64,000 bases of DNA from Pseudomonas sp. RIT-PI-S (GTDB taxonomy: Bacteria > Pseudomonadota > Gammaproteobacteria > Pseudomonadales > Pseudomonadaceae), in assembly GCF_025642975.1 (NCBI RefSeq), contig NZ_JANZKJ010000004.1, positions 62,001-126,000 on the forward strand. The letters run 5' to 3'. Positions within the stretch are counted from its first letter, which is position 1; each line of letters opens with the position of its first letter. A program made the position numbers and the translations under genes. Of this stretch, positions 16,840 through 25,279 are shown one piece after another. Below the pieces are notes generated by a model, which was not told where the DNA came from, did no database searches, and saw only the letters and a list, made by a program, of their open reading frames with translations.

Positions 16840-16855
16840 CTGTATGCGCATACAG
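16840..16855. promoter_or_regulatory. SOS (LexA) box upstream of DUF1654-endA
   Basis: CTGTATGCGCATACAG is a perfect 16-bp palindrome of the form CTG-N10-CAG, which matches the LexA consensus of gamma-proteobacteria. On the minus strand it overlaps a possible -10 (TACTGT) lying 17 bases after TTGCGA, so LexA would block the promoter of the DUF1654-endA pair. Confidence 0.75.
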
Positions 16856-16973
16856 TATTATCAGCGAATGTTTTTCGCAACCTATCACGTGCATCCGCTT
16901 ACCTATGGCGTGGACGGTTCCTACATGTCGCGCGCAGGTTGACAGCAGCCGAATCCCCTTCCATATTTGTTGC

Positions 16974-16985
16974 GCAAACGTTTGC
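16974..16985. promoter_or_regulatory. LacI-family (RbsR) operator of the ribose operon
   Basis: GCAAACGTTTGC is a perfect palindrome with a central CG, typical of LacI/GalR operators. It lies 44 bases before rbsB and the operon encodes a LacI-family regulator, so it is probably the RbsR site. Confidence 0.75.
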
Positions 16986-17028
16986 CTCCTCTGGCAACGA
17001 GCCCAATAATCATAAAAAGGGACGCCCC

Positions 17029-17976
17029 ATGCACAAGCTGCCGTTTCTCCGCTGCCTTTCCGTATCTCTTCTCACTGCCGCCTGCCTCGCCGGCGCGCCT
17101 GCCTACGCGGCGGACAAGCCTCAAGTCGCCCTGGTAATGAAATCCCTCGCCAATGAGTTTTTCCTGACCATGGAAAACGGCGCGAAGGATTATCAAAAGG
17201 AGCACGCCGCTGAATTCGACCTGATTTCTAATGGCATCAAGGATGAATCCGACACGGCCGCGCAAATTCGCATCGTCGAGCAGATGATCAACTCGAAAGT
17301 CGATGCGCTGGTCATCGCCCCGGCGGACTCCAAGGCCTTGGTTTCTGTGCTCAAGAAAGCGACGGATGCCGGCATCAAGGTGGTGAACATCGATAACCAG
17401 CTCGACGCCACCGTGCTCAAGGGCAAAGGCCTGGAAGTGCCTTTCGTGGGCCCCGATAACCGTGCCGGTGCGCGTAAGGTCGGTGAATACCTGGCCAGTC
17501 GCCTGACGAAGGGGGATGAGGTAGGCATTATCGAAGGCGTGCCTACCACTACCAACGCCCGGCAGCGCACCGCTGGCTTCCAGGATGCCATGGGCAGCGC
17601 TGGCATGAAGGTGGTGTCGGTGCAGTCGGGCAATTGGGAGATCGACAAGGGCAATGCGGTCGCCACTGCCATGCTCAATGAATACCCGGATCTCAAGGCC
17701 CTGTTGGCTGGCAACGACAGCATGGCCTTGGGTGCTGTCTCGGCGGTCCGCGCGGCCGGCAAGACGGGCAAGGTGCAGGTGGTGGGCTACGACAATATCA
17801 AGGCGATCGCGCCCATGCTCAAAGACGGGCGAGTGCTGGCTACCGCCGACCAATATGCGGCGCGCCAGGCGGTGTTCGGCATCGAAGAAGCGTTGCGTCG
17901 GGTGAAGGGTGAGAAAACCGAAAGCGGCGGCAATGTGCAAACGCCCGTTGACCTGGTTACCCAGGCCGCGCAATGA
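17029..17976 (+). CDS. rbsB: Ribose ABC transporter, periplasmic binding protein
   Basis: This 315-residue protein has a signal peptide (cleavage near AYA-ADKP, residue 27) and a type I periplasmic sugar-binding fold with QVALVMKSLANEFF, DALVIAPADSK, VPFVGPDNRAGA and VVGYDNIKAI. The ATG at 17029 follows AAAGGGACGCC. It delivers D-ribose to the RbsAC permease. It is the first gene of a six-gene operon in which rbsA, rbsC and rbsK start in four-base overlaps with the preceding stop. Confidence 0.93.
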   Translation: MHKLPFLRCLSVSLLTAACLAGAPAYAADKPQVALVMKSLANEFFLTMENGAKDYQKEHAAEFDLISNGIKDESDTAAQIRIVEQMINSKVDALVIAPADSKALVSVLKKATDAGIKVVNIDNQLDATVLKGKGLEVPFVGPDNRAGARKVGEYLASRLTKGDEVGIIEGVPTTTNARQRTAGFQDAMGSAGMKVVSVQSGNWEIDKGNAVATAMLNEYPDLKALLAGNDSMALGAVSAVRAAGKTGKVQVVGYDNIKAIAPMLKDGRVLATADQYAARQAVFGIEEALRRVKGEKTESGGNVQTPVDLVTQAAQ

Positions 17977-19511
17977 GTGCCAATGTGCCGCTGCTGCGGC
18001 TGCAGGGGATCGGCAAGACCTACAACCAGCCGGTGCTGGGGGGTGTGGACCTGGAGCTGATCGGTGGTGAGGTACTTGCCCTCACCGGCGAAAACGGTGC
18101 AGGCAAGAGTACCTTGTCGCGCATCATCGCCGGTTTGGAAACACCGACCACCGGGCACATGAGTTTTCTGGATCAGCCCTGGCTCCCCGGTAGCCGCCGC
18201 GAGGCGGAGCGCCAGGGCGTGCGCATGGTGCTGCAGGAGCTGAACCTGCTGCCAACCTTGAGCATCGCTGAAAACCTGTTCCTCGAGCGCCTGCCCCGGC
18301 GCTTGGGCTGGGTGGATCGCCCGCGCCTGCGTGAGCAGGCCCTCCAGGCCATGGCCAAGGTCGGGCTGGAGGGGCTCGACCCTGACACATTGGTGGCAGA
18401 GCTGGGCATCGGCCATCAGCAGATGGTGGAAATCGCCCGCAACCTGATCGGGGACTGCCGGGTACTGATCCTCGATGAGCCTACGGCCATGCTGACGGGC
18501 CGTGAGGTCGAGCTGCTGTTCGCCCAGATCGAGCGCCTGCGTGCGGCGGGCGTGGCCCTGGTGTACATCTCTCACCGCCTGGAAGAGATCGCCCGCATCA
18601 CCCAGCGCGTGGCGGTGTTGCGTGATGGGCGCTTGGTGTCCGTGGCGCGCACCGGCGACCTCAGTGAAGCGCAGATGGTCAACCTTATGGTGGGCCGTGA
18701 GCTGGGCGAGCGCATCGACCTGGGCGAGCGGCGCATAGGCGCTCCCCTGTTGAGCGTGCAGCGGCTGGGCCGTGGGCAGAAGGTGCGCGAGGTCAGCTTC
18801 GAGGTCCGGAAGGGGGAAATCTTCGGCATCTCCGGGCTGATCGGCGCCGGCCGCACTGAGCTGTTGCGGCTGATCTTCGCCGCGGACCAGGCCGACACCG
18901 GTCAGGTCTGCCTGGGGAGCCCATCTCGGCCGCTGACGCTCGGTTCCCCGGCCGAGGCTGTGCGCCAGGGCATCGCTCTGATCAGTGAAGACCGTAAGGG
19001 TGAGGGCCTGCTGCTCAACCAGCCGATCAGCGCCAACCTGGCGCTGGGCAATATGCCGCGGGTGTCTTCGCTGGGCTGGATGAACAGTGCCAAGGAGCAT
19101 GCGTTGGCGCGGCGACAGATCGACGCCATGCGTATTCGCACTGCCGGGCCTGAACAGGCGGTGGGGGAACTCTCCGGTGGCAACCAGCAGAAGGTGGTGA
19201 TCGGGCGCTGGTTGGAGCGCGATTGCCAGGTGTTGCTGTTCGATGAGCCTACGCGAGGCATCGACGTGGGCGCCAAGTTCGATATCTATCGCTTGCTTGG
19301 CGACCTAACCCGGCAGGGCAAGGCGCTGGTCGTGGTGTCCAGCGACCTGCGCGAGCTGATGCTGCTGTGCGACAGGATCGGCGTGATGTGCGAGGGCGCC
19401 ATGACCGGCATCTTCGACCGGGCCGAGTGGAGCCAAGAACAACTGATGGCCGCGGCGCTTGCCGGCGGCCGTCCTTATCAAGCCCCTGTGGGGGCGAAGG
19501 AATACTCATGA
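17973..19511 (+). CDS. rbsA: Ribose ABC transporter, duplicated ATPase
   Basis: This 512-residue protein has two ABC cassettes. The first has Walker A GENGAGKST (39-47), signature LGIGHQQMVEIARNL and Walker B VLILDEPTAML. The second has the degenerate Walker A GLIGAGRTE, as usual in sugar-type ATPases of this family, with an intact LSGGNQQKVVIGRWL signature. It powers ribose import with RbsB and RbsC. The start overlaps the rbsB stop by ATGA. Confidence 0.95.
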   Translation: MSANVPLLRLQGIGKTYNQPVLGGVDLELIGGEVLALTGENGAGKSTLSRIIAGLETPTTGHMSFLDQPWLPGSRREAERQGVRMVLQELNLLPTLSIAENLFLERLPRRLGWVDRPRLREQALQAMAKVGLEGLDPDTLVAELGIGHQQMVEIARNLIGDCRVLILDEPTAMLTGREVELLFAQIERLRAAGVALVYISHRLEEIARITQRVAVLRDGRLVSVARTGDLSEAQMVNLMVGRELGERIDLGERRIGAPLLSVQRLGRGQKVREVSFEVRKGEIFGISGLIGAGRTELLRLIFAADQADTGQVCLGSPSRPLTLGSPAEAVRQGIALISEDRKGEGLLLNQPISANLALGNMPRVSSLGWMNSAKEHALARRQIDAMRIRTAGPEQAVGELSGGNQQKVVIGRWLERDCQVLLFDEPTRGIDVGAKFDIYRLLGDLTRQGKALVVVSSDLRELMLLCDRIGVMCEGAMTGIFDRAEWSQEQLMAAALAGGRPYQAPVGAKEYS

Positions 19512-20497
19512 AAACGACCGTTGCTCCCACGCCAAGGCCTGGCCGCCTTCGCCACGCGCCAGCGGCCCTGCGCACCTACCTGGGGCTGGGCGGCGCACTG
19601 CTAGCGCTGGTGGTGCTGTTTTCGCTGCTCAGCAGCCATTTTTTGTCGTATAGCACTTTCAGCATGCTGGCTAACCAGATCCCTGACCTGATGGTCCTGG
19701 CCGTAGGCATGACCTTCGTGCTGATCATCGGCGGCATCGATCTTTCGGTCGGCTCCGTGCTGGCCCTGGCCGCTGGGGCGGTCAGCGTGGCGATGCTGGG
19801 CTGGGGTTGGGGCGCATTGCCTTCGGCGGCCCTGGGCCTGGCCTGTGCCACCTTGGCCGGCACTGTTACCGGCGCCGTCACGGTAGCCTGGAGAATCCCC
19901 TCGTTCATCGTGTCCCTCGGCGTGCTGGAAATGGCCCGGGGCGCGGCTTATCAACTGACGGACTCGCGCACGGCCTATATCGGCGATGCCTATAGCGCGT
20001 TATCCGAGCCCCTGCTGTGGGGGATTTCGCCGTCCTTCTTGATTGCCCTGGCGGTCGTGGTGGGCGCTCAACTGGTACTGAGCCGTAGCGTGTTCGGCCG
20101 TTATCTGGTCGGGATCGGCACCAATGAAGAGGCGGTCCGCTTGGTGGGTGTGGATCCGCGGCCCTACAAAGTACTGGTGTTTTCGTTCATGGGCCTGCTG
20201 GCGGGGCTGGCGGCGTTATTCCAGGTCTCGCGTCTGGAGGCCGCGGACCCTAACGCCGGCGCTGGCCTGGAGTTGCAGGTGATTGCCGCGGTCGTCATCG
20301 GCGGCACCAGCTTGATGGGGGGCCGCGGTTCGGTGGTCAGCACCCTGTTCGGCGTGTTGATCATTTCCGTTTTAGCGGCGGGCCTTGCCCAGATCGGCGC
20401 GAGCGAGCCCACCAAGCGCTTGATTACCGGCGCGGTGATCGTGGTGGCGGTCATTCTCGACACCTACCGCAGCCGTCGCGCCAGGCAGCGCGGTTGA
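19508..20497 (+). CDS. rbsC: Ribose ABC transporter, permease
   Basis: This 329-residue inner-membrane protein has about eight to ten membrane helices and the family motifs GMTFVLIIGGIDLSVGSVLAL and VVIGGTSLMGGRGSVVSTLFG. The ATG at 19508 overlaps the rbsA stop (ATGA); a longer in-frame reading would run back into rbsA. It forms the channel of the ribose importer. The first 20 residues are basic and cytoplasmic. Confidence 0.94.
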   Translation: MKTTVAPTPRPGRLRHAPAALRTYLGLGGALLALVVLFSLLSSHFLSYSTFSMLANQIPDLMVLAVGMTFVLIIGGIDLSVGSVLALAAGAVSVAMLGWGWGALPSAALGLACATLAGTVTGAVTVAWRIPSFIVSLGVLEMARGAAYQLTDSRTAYIGDAYSALSEPLLWGISPSFLIALAVVVGAQLVLSRSVFGRYLVGIGTNEEAVRLVGVDPRPYKVLVFSFMGLLAGLAALFQVSRLEAADPNAGAGLELQVIAAVVIGGTSLMGGRGSVVSTLFGVLIISVLAAGLAQIGASEPTKRLITGAVIVVAVILDTYRSRRARQRG

Positions 20498-20498
20498 C

Positions 20499-21539
20499 AT
20501 GGCCACGATCAAGGACGTCGCGGCACTGGCTGGCATTTCCTATACCACCGTGTCCCATGTATTGAACAAGAGCCGGCCGGTGAGCGATGCCGTGCGCTTG
20601 AAAGTCGAGGCTGCCATCGCCCAGCTGGACTACGTGCCCAGCGGCGTTGCGCGCTCGCTCAAGGCACGCGCTACCGCGACCATCGGGCTGGTGTTGCCAA
20701 ACAATATGAACCCGTATTTCGCTGAGCTCGCTCGCGGCATCGAAGACTTCTGCGAGCGCAACGGCTACTGCGTGATCCTGTGCAACTCCGACGACAACCC
20801 GGTCAAGCAGCGCAACTATCTGCGCATGCTCCAGGAAAAACGCATCGATGGCCTGGTGTTGGCCGCCGTCGACGACGCCAGCCCCAGCGAAGGAGCGTGG
20901 CTCAGCACGCCGCTGGTGGTGGTCGACCGCGAAATGCCGGGTGTGGAAGCAGACCTGGTGTGCATCGACCACACTGAAGGCGCGTACCTCGCCACTCGCC
21001 ATTTGCTGGAGTTGGGGCATCGCCGCATCGCTTGCGTCAATGGGCCTGCTCGCGCGTCCGTAGCGCGCTTGCGCCAGGCGGGCTTCGATCGCGCCATGGC
21101 CGAAGCCGGGCTCAGTGTGCCCGCGCACTGGCGCTTGGGCAGTGACTTCAGCGCAGACGGGGGGTACCGGGCTGGCGCGGCCTTGTTCAACGATTCGCGG
21201 CCGACCGCGGTGTTCGCCGCCAACGATATGTTGGGCATGGGCGTATTGCGAGCCGCGGCCGAGCGGGGGCTGCAGGTGCCTGGAGACCTGTCGGTCATAG
21301 GGTTTGACGATATACAGATGTGCCGTTACGTGTACCCCGCGTTGACCACCGTGGGCCAGTCGATCCGTGAGCTCGGTGAGCTGGCCGCGGACCGTCTGCT
21401 GCAGCGGGTGCAGGGCAAAGCAACCGGCGCGCCACGGCGGCAGGTGATAAGCCCGCGTATCGTGAGGCGGGAATCCACCGCGCCACTGCCCGGTGGGCAG
21501 GCAGCGCGCGAACATAGTCAGGAAGAAGTGAACCGATGA
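20499..21539 (+). CDS. rbsR: LacI-family repressor of the ribose operon
   Basis: This 346-residue protein has an N-terminal LacI helix-turn-helix (TIKDVAALAGISYTTVSHVLN, about 3-23), a hinge helix and a periplasmic-binding-like sensor domain (IGLVLPNNMNPYFAEL ... SVIGFDDIQMCRY). It starts one base after the rbsC stop. It is expected to bind GCAAACGTTTGC upstream of rbsB and to be released by ribose or ribose phosphate. The location inside the operon implies autoregulation. Confidence 0.93.
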   Translation: MATIKDVAALAGISYTTVSHVLNKSRPVSDAVRLKVEAAIAQLDYVPSGVARSLKARATATIGLVLPNNMNPYFAELARGIEDFCERNGYCVILCNSDDNPVKQRNYLRMLQEKRIDGLVLAAVDDASPSEGAWLSTPLVVVDREMPGVEADLVCIDHTEGAYLATRHLLELGHRRIACVNGPARASVARLRQAGFDRAMAEAGLSVPAHWRLGSDFSADGGYRAGAALFNDSRPTAVFAANDMLGMGVLRAAAERGLQVPGDLSVIGFDDIQMCRYVYPALTTVGQSIRELGELAADRLLQRVQGKATGAPRRQVISPRIVRRESTAPLPGGQAAREHSQEEVNR

Positions 21540-22477
21540 GCGTCGAAGAAAATACCCCGGCTCAAGCCGTTGTGGTCGTAGTGGGCAGCCTGAATATGGA
21601 CTTGATCGTGCGCGCCGCTGACTTGCCGCGGCCAGGCCAGACCATTTCTGGGTCCAGCTTCGCCACGGCGGCGGGCGGGAAGGGCGCTAACCAGGCGGTA
21701 GCGGCAGCCCGGTTGGGGGCTCAGGTGAGCATGATCGGCTGTGTCGGGGACGATCCTAACGGGCGCGCCCTGCGCCAGGCCTTGTTGGATGATGGGGTGG
21801 ATTGCGATGGCCTGCGTGTCATCCCGGATGCCCCCACCGGCGTTGCATTGATCACCGTAGACGCCGCTGGCCAGAACACCATTGTGATTGTGCCGGGCGC
21901 CAATGCCGCGCTGGCGCCTGGGCAGGTGGACGCGCTGGAGAGCGCCTTGCAGGCGGCCAAGGTGGTGGTTTGCCAGCTGGAGGTGCCTGAACACGTCGTG
22001 GGCCATACCTTGGCCCGGGCAAAAGCCTTGGGTAAGACCGTGATACTGAACCCCGCGCCTGCCACCGGCCCGTTGCCGGCTCAATGGTTACCCTGGATTG
22101 ACTATCTGGTGCCTAACGAAAGCGAGGCGCAGCTGCTTTCCGGCGTGGCGGTGGCCGGGCGGGAGGGGGCGGAAGCGGCGGCGCAGGTGTTGCTTGAGCG
22201 CGGCGCCGGCAAGGTATTGCTCACCCTGGGCGAGGCCGGGGCCGCACTGGCCGGGCCTGAAGGGGTGCAACACTTCCCGGCGTTCCAGGTGAGCGCCGTT
22301 GACGCAACCGCAGCCGGCGATACTTTTATTGGCGCCTTCGCCGCCGCGCTGGCACAGGGCTGCGCCGAGGTCGAAGCCATCCGCTTCGCGCAGCAAGCCG
22401 CGGCGCTCTCAGTGACCCGCGAGGGCGCTCAGCCTTCCATTCCGAATCGCCAGCAGGTGCTGGCGTGGCCCTGGTGA
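21536..22477 (+). CDS. rbsK: Ribokinase
   Basis: This 313-residue PfkB-family kinase phosphorylates D-ribose at O5 with ATP. Signatures are GSLNMDLIVRA (N-terminal), AAGGKGANQAVAAARLG (PfkB signature 1) and VDATAAGDTFIGAFAA, with the catalytic Asp in AAGD. It overlaps the rbsR stop (ATGA). It supplies ribose 5-phosphate from imported ribose or from ribose released by the adjacent nucleoside hydrolase. Confidence 0.94.
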   Translation: MSVEENTPAQAVVVVVGSLNMDLIVRAADLPRPGQTISGSSFATAAGGKGANQAVAAARLGAQVSMIGCVGDDPNGRALRQALLDDGVDCDGLRVIPDAPTGVALITVDAAGQNTIVIVPGANAALAPGQVDALESALQAAKVVVCQLEVPEHVVGHTLARAKALGKTVILNPAPATGPLPAQWLPWIDYLVPNESEAQLLSGVAVAGREGAEAAAQVLLERGAGKVLLTLGEAGAALAGPEGVQHFPAFQVSAVDATAAGDTFIGAFAAALAQGCAEVEAIRFAQQAAALSVTREGAQPSIPNRQQVLAWPW

Positions 22478-22482
22478 CCCCT

Positions 22483-23415
22483 ATGCTTAACCTGATCATC
22501 GATACCGATCCAGGCGTGGACGACATGGTCGCACTGCTGCTGGCCATGGCCCATCCTGAAGCGCTGAACCTGATGGCGATCACTACGGTTGCCGGCAATG
22601 TCACGCTGGAAAAAACCACCCGTAACGCCTGCCTGATCCGCGAATGGGCGCGCCGCGGCGATGTACCTGTGTATGCCGGTGCGGACCGCCCCCTACAGCG
22701 GGCACCTTTGTATGCCGAACACGTTCATGGCAGCGAGGGCCTGCCCGAATTTGCCGTGCACCCTCCGGCAGAGGGTGCGGCCGCCGAGCCTGCGGTGGAT
22801 TACCTGGTGCGCACGCTCGGGGGCGCGGCCCCCGCTAGCATCACCCTGGCGATGCTTGGGCCTCAGACCAACCTGGCCCTGGCGTTGCGGCGCGCTCCGG
22901 AGATCGCTCGTGCGCTGCGCCAGGTAGTGATCATGGGTGGCGCCTGGTTCAATGCGGGCAACGTTACCCCCACAGCTGAATTCAACCTGTTCGCCGACCC
23001 TCACGCTGCGGCCGAAGTCCTGGCCAGCGATGTTCCGCTGGTTTATATCCCGCTGGATGTCACCCATAAGGTGCTCACCAGTCATCAGCGCCTCGAGCAC
23101 ATTGGGGCGCTGGGCACTCGGGCGAGTGAGCGGGTAGCGGCCGTGGTAGCTCCCTATATCCAACATGACATCGAACGCTATGGCTTGCCCGGTGGGCCGG
23201 TGCACGACGCCAATGTCATCGGATGGCTGCTCGACCCGGGGCTCTATGAGGGCATTGCTGCGAGTGTTGAAGTGACCTGCGAGGAAGGCGAGGATTTTGG
23301 CAGGAGCGTGCTGCGCGAAGAGGCGATGGGGGCGGGGAGCGTGACCTGGCTGACGGGCGCCGATAGCGAGGGCTTCTTCAGCCTGCTGGAGGCGGCCTTG
23401 TCACGCCTGCCTTGA
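22483..23415 (+). CDS. Inosine-uridine-preferring nucleoside hydrolase (Rih type)
   Basis: This 310-residue protein has the calcium-binding DTDPGVDD motif at residues 6-13, NVTPTAEFNLFADPHAA in mid-protein and the C-terminal VHDANVIGWLLDP segment. It splits ribonucleosides into base and ribose. The ATG at 22483 lies five bases after the rbsK stop; a GTG 18 bases earlier overlaps rbsK and is less likely. Its place as last gene of the ribose operon indicates that nucleosides are a ribose source here. Base specificity cannot be decided. Confidence 0.9.
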   Translation: MLNLIIDTDPGVDDMVALLLAMAHPEALNLMAITTVAGNVTLEKTTRNACLIREWARRGDVPVYAGADRPLQRAPLYAEHVHGSEGLPEFAVHPPAEGAAAEPAVDYLVRTLGGAAPASITLAMLGPQTNLALALRRAPEIARALRQVVIMGGAWFNAGNVTPTAEFNLFADPHAAAEVLASDVPLVYIPLDVTHKVLTSHQRLEHIGALGTRASERVAAVVAPYIQHDIERYGLPGGPVHDANVIGWLLDPGLYEGIAASVEVTCEEGEDFGRSVLREEAMGAGSVTWLTGADSEGFFSLLEAALSRLP

Positions 23416-23631
23416 TTACACTGCCTGCATGGGCTCCGGCGCGGGGCAGCGTGGTTCGTGGGCGAAGCGCTCGAAAACCTGGTCGATGAATGCCCGCGCC
23501 GCTTCGGTGCCCAGCTCGCGCACCAGCAGGTCTACGCTGATGATCGCGAGCTCTTCTGGATTTCCCGGGCTGTAAGAGCACTGCCCGTCGGGCCATTTGG
23601 CCTTGATGTCGGTGACAAGGGTCAGGTTCAT
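23416..23631 (-). CDS. Hypothetical protein (71 aa)
   Basis: This small acidic protein has no signal peptide or membrane segment. A beta-strand-like N-terminus (MNLTLVTDIKAKWPDGQCSY) is followed by helices (ELAIISVDLLVRELG, AARAFIDQVFERFA). Its stop abuts the stop of the convergent nucleoside hydrolase gene. A weak GGACC precedes the ATG. I do not recognise the family; position and composition suggest a real gene. Confidence 0.55.
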   Translation of the reverse strand: MNLTLVTDIKAKWPDGQCSYSPGNPEELAIISVDLLVRELGTEAARAFIDQVFERFAHEPRCPAPEPMQAV

Positions 23632-23754
23632 GGCAGGTCCGCCGCGAGGATGAGCGCATTAGTTAATCACTTTGTACGGCATTTGACACTGATACTTAGG
23701 CATAAGCCAAGCGCCGTGGCACACTGGCCAGGTATAAAACAGCGCGTTTTCCCC

Positions 23755-24060
23755 ATGCCTATAGATCTCACCCTGCCCGGCGAACCCTCCCTTGTGTCCG
23801 TGCGCCGCTTGCTTGCCGAAGGCAGCGATCGAGCCCACAGCCAACTGCGGGTAAACGAAGCCGGCATCGCTTGGCTCTCGACCTCGGCAATCGGTGGCCA
23901 AGCCCTCGCGGGCCTACGCTTTCGACTCGAAACCTGGGCAGCCGGCTCGGGCTGCGTAGGGCCGGCCGCTGCCCAGGACGATGCCTGGGTTGCCAAGATC
24001 CAGGCCGTCCTGCAGAGCAACTGGCCCCATCCGCGCTCGGATTATCTCGATATCTATTGA
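23755..24060 (+). CDS. Hypothetical protein (101 aa)
   Basis: This cytoplasmic-looking protein starts MPIDLTLPGEPSLVSVRRLL and ends SDYLDIY. Segments VRRLLAEGSDRAHSQLRVN and AWVAKIQAVLQSNW look helical around a Gly/Ala-rich core. A TATAAAA element lies 22 bases before the ATG. The preceding gene diverges and no partner is adjacent. Family and function are not recognised. Confidence 0.6.
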   Translation: MPIDLTLPGEPSLVSVRRLLAEGSDRAHSQLRVNEAGIAWLSTSAIGGQALAGLRFRLETWAAGSGCVGPAAAQDDAWVAKIQAVLQSNWPHPRSDYLDIY

Positions 24061-24204
24061 GCCTCGTCTTGCATCGCCACCGCGTAACATTCTGTCACCT
24101 TTCCTCGAGCGCGCTCCGGGCCTTAACAGGCACACTTGGGCGCTGCAACCTCCCCGCCACGATGTGGTCGCAGGGTGGCAATGCTTTAATTCTGAGGAGG
24201 CTAC

Positions 24205-24525
24205 ATGGGTTATGTGGGTAAAGCCGGGTGGGCATTGGCCCTGACCGCGCTACTGGGCGGCTGTTCCAATTCTGCACCGAAAGCACCAGCAAGCGCGGAG
24301 GCCACTCCGGTCGTGGAGGCGGGACGCTGCAATGCCGAGGGCGCGCAGTTCGCGGTAGGGCAGCAGGCGTCCGCAGCGTTGCTCGAGCAAGCCAAGGCCC
24401 GTTCGGGTTCGCTGATGGGGCGAATCCTCGGCCCGCACGATGCGGTGACCATGGATTACCGTTCTGAGCGGTTGAACCTCAACGCCGATGACAGCGGCAA
24501 GATCATCCGCGCCAATTGCGGCTGA
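24205..24525 (+). CDS. Lipoprotein with I78-type peptidase-inhibitor domain
   Basis: This 106-residue protein follows a strong GAGGAGG site. Its lipoprotein signal ends in LLGGC (Cys about 21). The mature part, from RCNAEGAQFAVGQ through LGPHDAVTMDYRSERLNL to GKIIRANCG, fits the Inhibitor_I78 family (relatives of the Aspergillus elastase inhibitor), with the two cysteines flanking the domain. It may protect the periplasm or outer membrane from serine proteases. That role is inferred from the family only. Confidence 0.8.
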   Translation: MGYVGKAGWALALTALLGGCSNSAPKAPASAEATPVVEAGRCNAEGAQFAVGQQASAALLEQAKARSGSLMGRILGPHDAVTMDYRSERLNLNADDSGKIIRANCG

Positions 24526-24542
24526 CCGTTCGCTCAGGCAAA

Positions 24543-24590
24543 GAAAAACCCGCCAGGTCGACCGCATCTTGCGGTTCCCCTGACGGGTTC
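24543..24590 (-). terminator. Terminator of cspA
   Basis: Read on the minus strand, an AACCCGTCAGG arm pairs with CCTGGCGGGTT (one mismatch) and is followed by TTTTCTTT. It lies 24 bases after the cspA stop and also faces the convergent lipoprotein gene. Confidence 0.75.
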
Positions 24591-24613
24591 TTCAAGCACT
24601 GGAGCCCGCGAGC

Positions 24614-24826
24614 TTACTCGGGACGAACCTGCGCGGCCTGCATCCCTTTCTGGCCTTTCTCAGCCACGAAAGAAACGTTCTGACCTTCTTTCAGGCTTTT
24701 GAAACCGTCAGATTCGATCGCCTTGAAATGGACGAACAGGTCATCGCCACCGCCAGTAGGGGTGATGAAGCCGAAGCCCTTCTCATCGTTGAACCACTTG
24801 ACGGTGCCGGTTTGGCGATTGGACAT
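24614..24826 (-). CDS. cspA: Cold-shock family protein
   Basis: This 70-residue protein is a single cold-shock domain. Both RNA-binding motifs are visible: KGFGFITP (RNP1) and DLFVHF (RNP2). It is an RNA chaperone. The ATG at 24826 gives the canonical [18 protein letters not shown] start; the longer open frame upstream is the 5' untranslated leader. It diverges from thrS. The paralogue identity (CspA, CspD or other) is not certain. Confidence 0.93.
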   Translation of the reverse strand: MSNRQTGTVKWFNDEKGFGFITPTGGGDDLFVHFKAIESDGFKSLKEGQNVSFVAEKGQKGMQAAQVRPE

Positions 24827-25279
24827 GGGGTGTATCTCCAGGAAACAAAAGTATCTAGTGCGGGTGCGTTCTGCTGAACAGCACTCAGCCATCATAGACA
24901 CAAACGGGGCTTTGGGAACCCCGTGGAAGGTAAAAAAGCTGAAATTAAGCGAAAAAGCTCCAAACGGCATTCTGGCATTGGGCCAGCTCGCAAGGCGCCA
25001 TCGCTAGGCAAGTTTCCGGATTCGCTCTGTGCAGATGCGTCCTGGCCCATGCGGTAGAGCAGTTGGGAACAATCCAAGCCAGCACTTGGAGCCAACTATG
25101 GTAGGATGGCCGCCCGCTTATAAAGCGGCTACTTAATCCATTTCCAGTCACTCCGGTTCGGTTTCCTGGTTGGCCATTGGCTCCTGCCACTGTGAGGCAG
25201 GCATACCGCCGAATCCTGTACTGGCTCATCCCAACCCACGTGACCTTTGGTAGGGGTCACCACTAGGAGAGGAGGCGCC
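24827..25279. other. Divergent leader region between cspA and thrS
   Basis: No credible gene lies in these 453 bases. They hold the cspA 5' leader and the thrS promoter and leader. Visible elements are TGCTG-AA-CAGCA near 24874 and a small hairpin CCTGCC-ACTGTGA-GGCAGG (25183-25201) about 80 bases before thrS. In E. coli thrS is autoregulated by tRNA-like leader hairpins. I cannot show a tRNA-Thr anticodon mimic here. Confidence 0.4.

Noticed and set aside
16834..17028. N-terminal extension of rbsB over the SOS and ribose operators
   Set aside because: The extension has no ribosome site and would destroy the signal peptide; the ATG at 17029 gives a canonical secreted binding protein.
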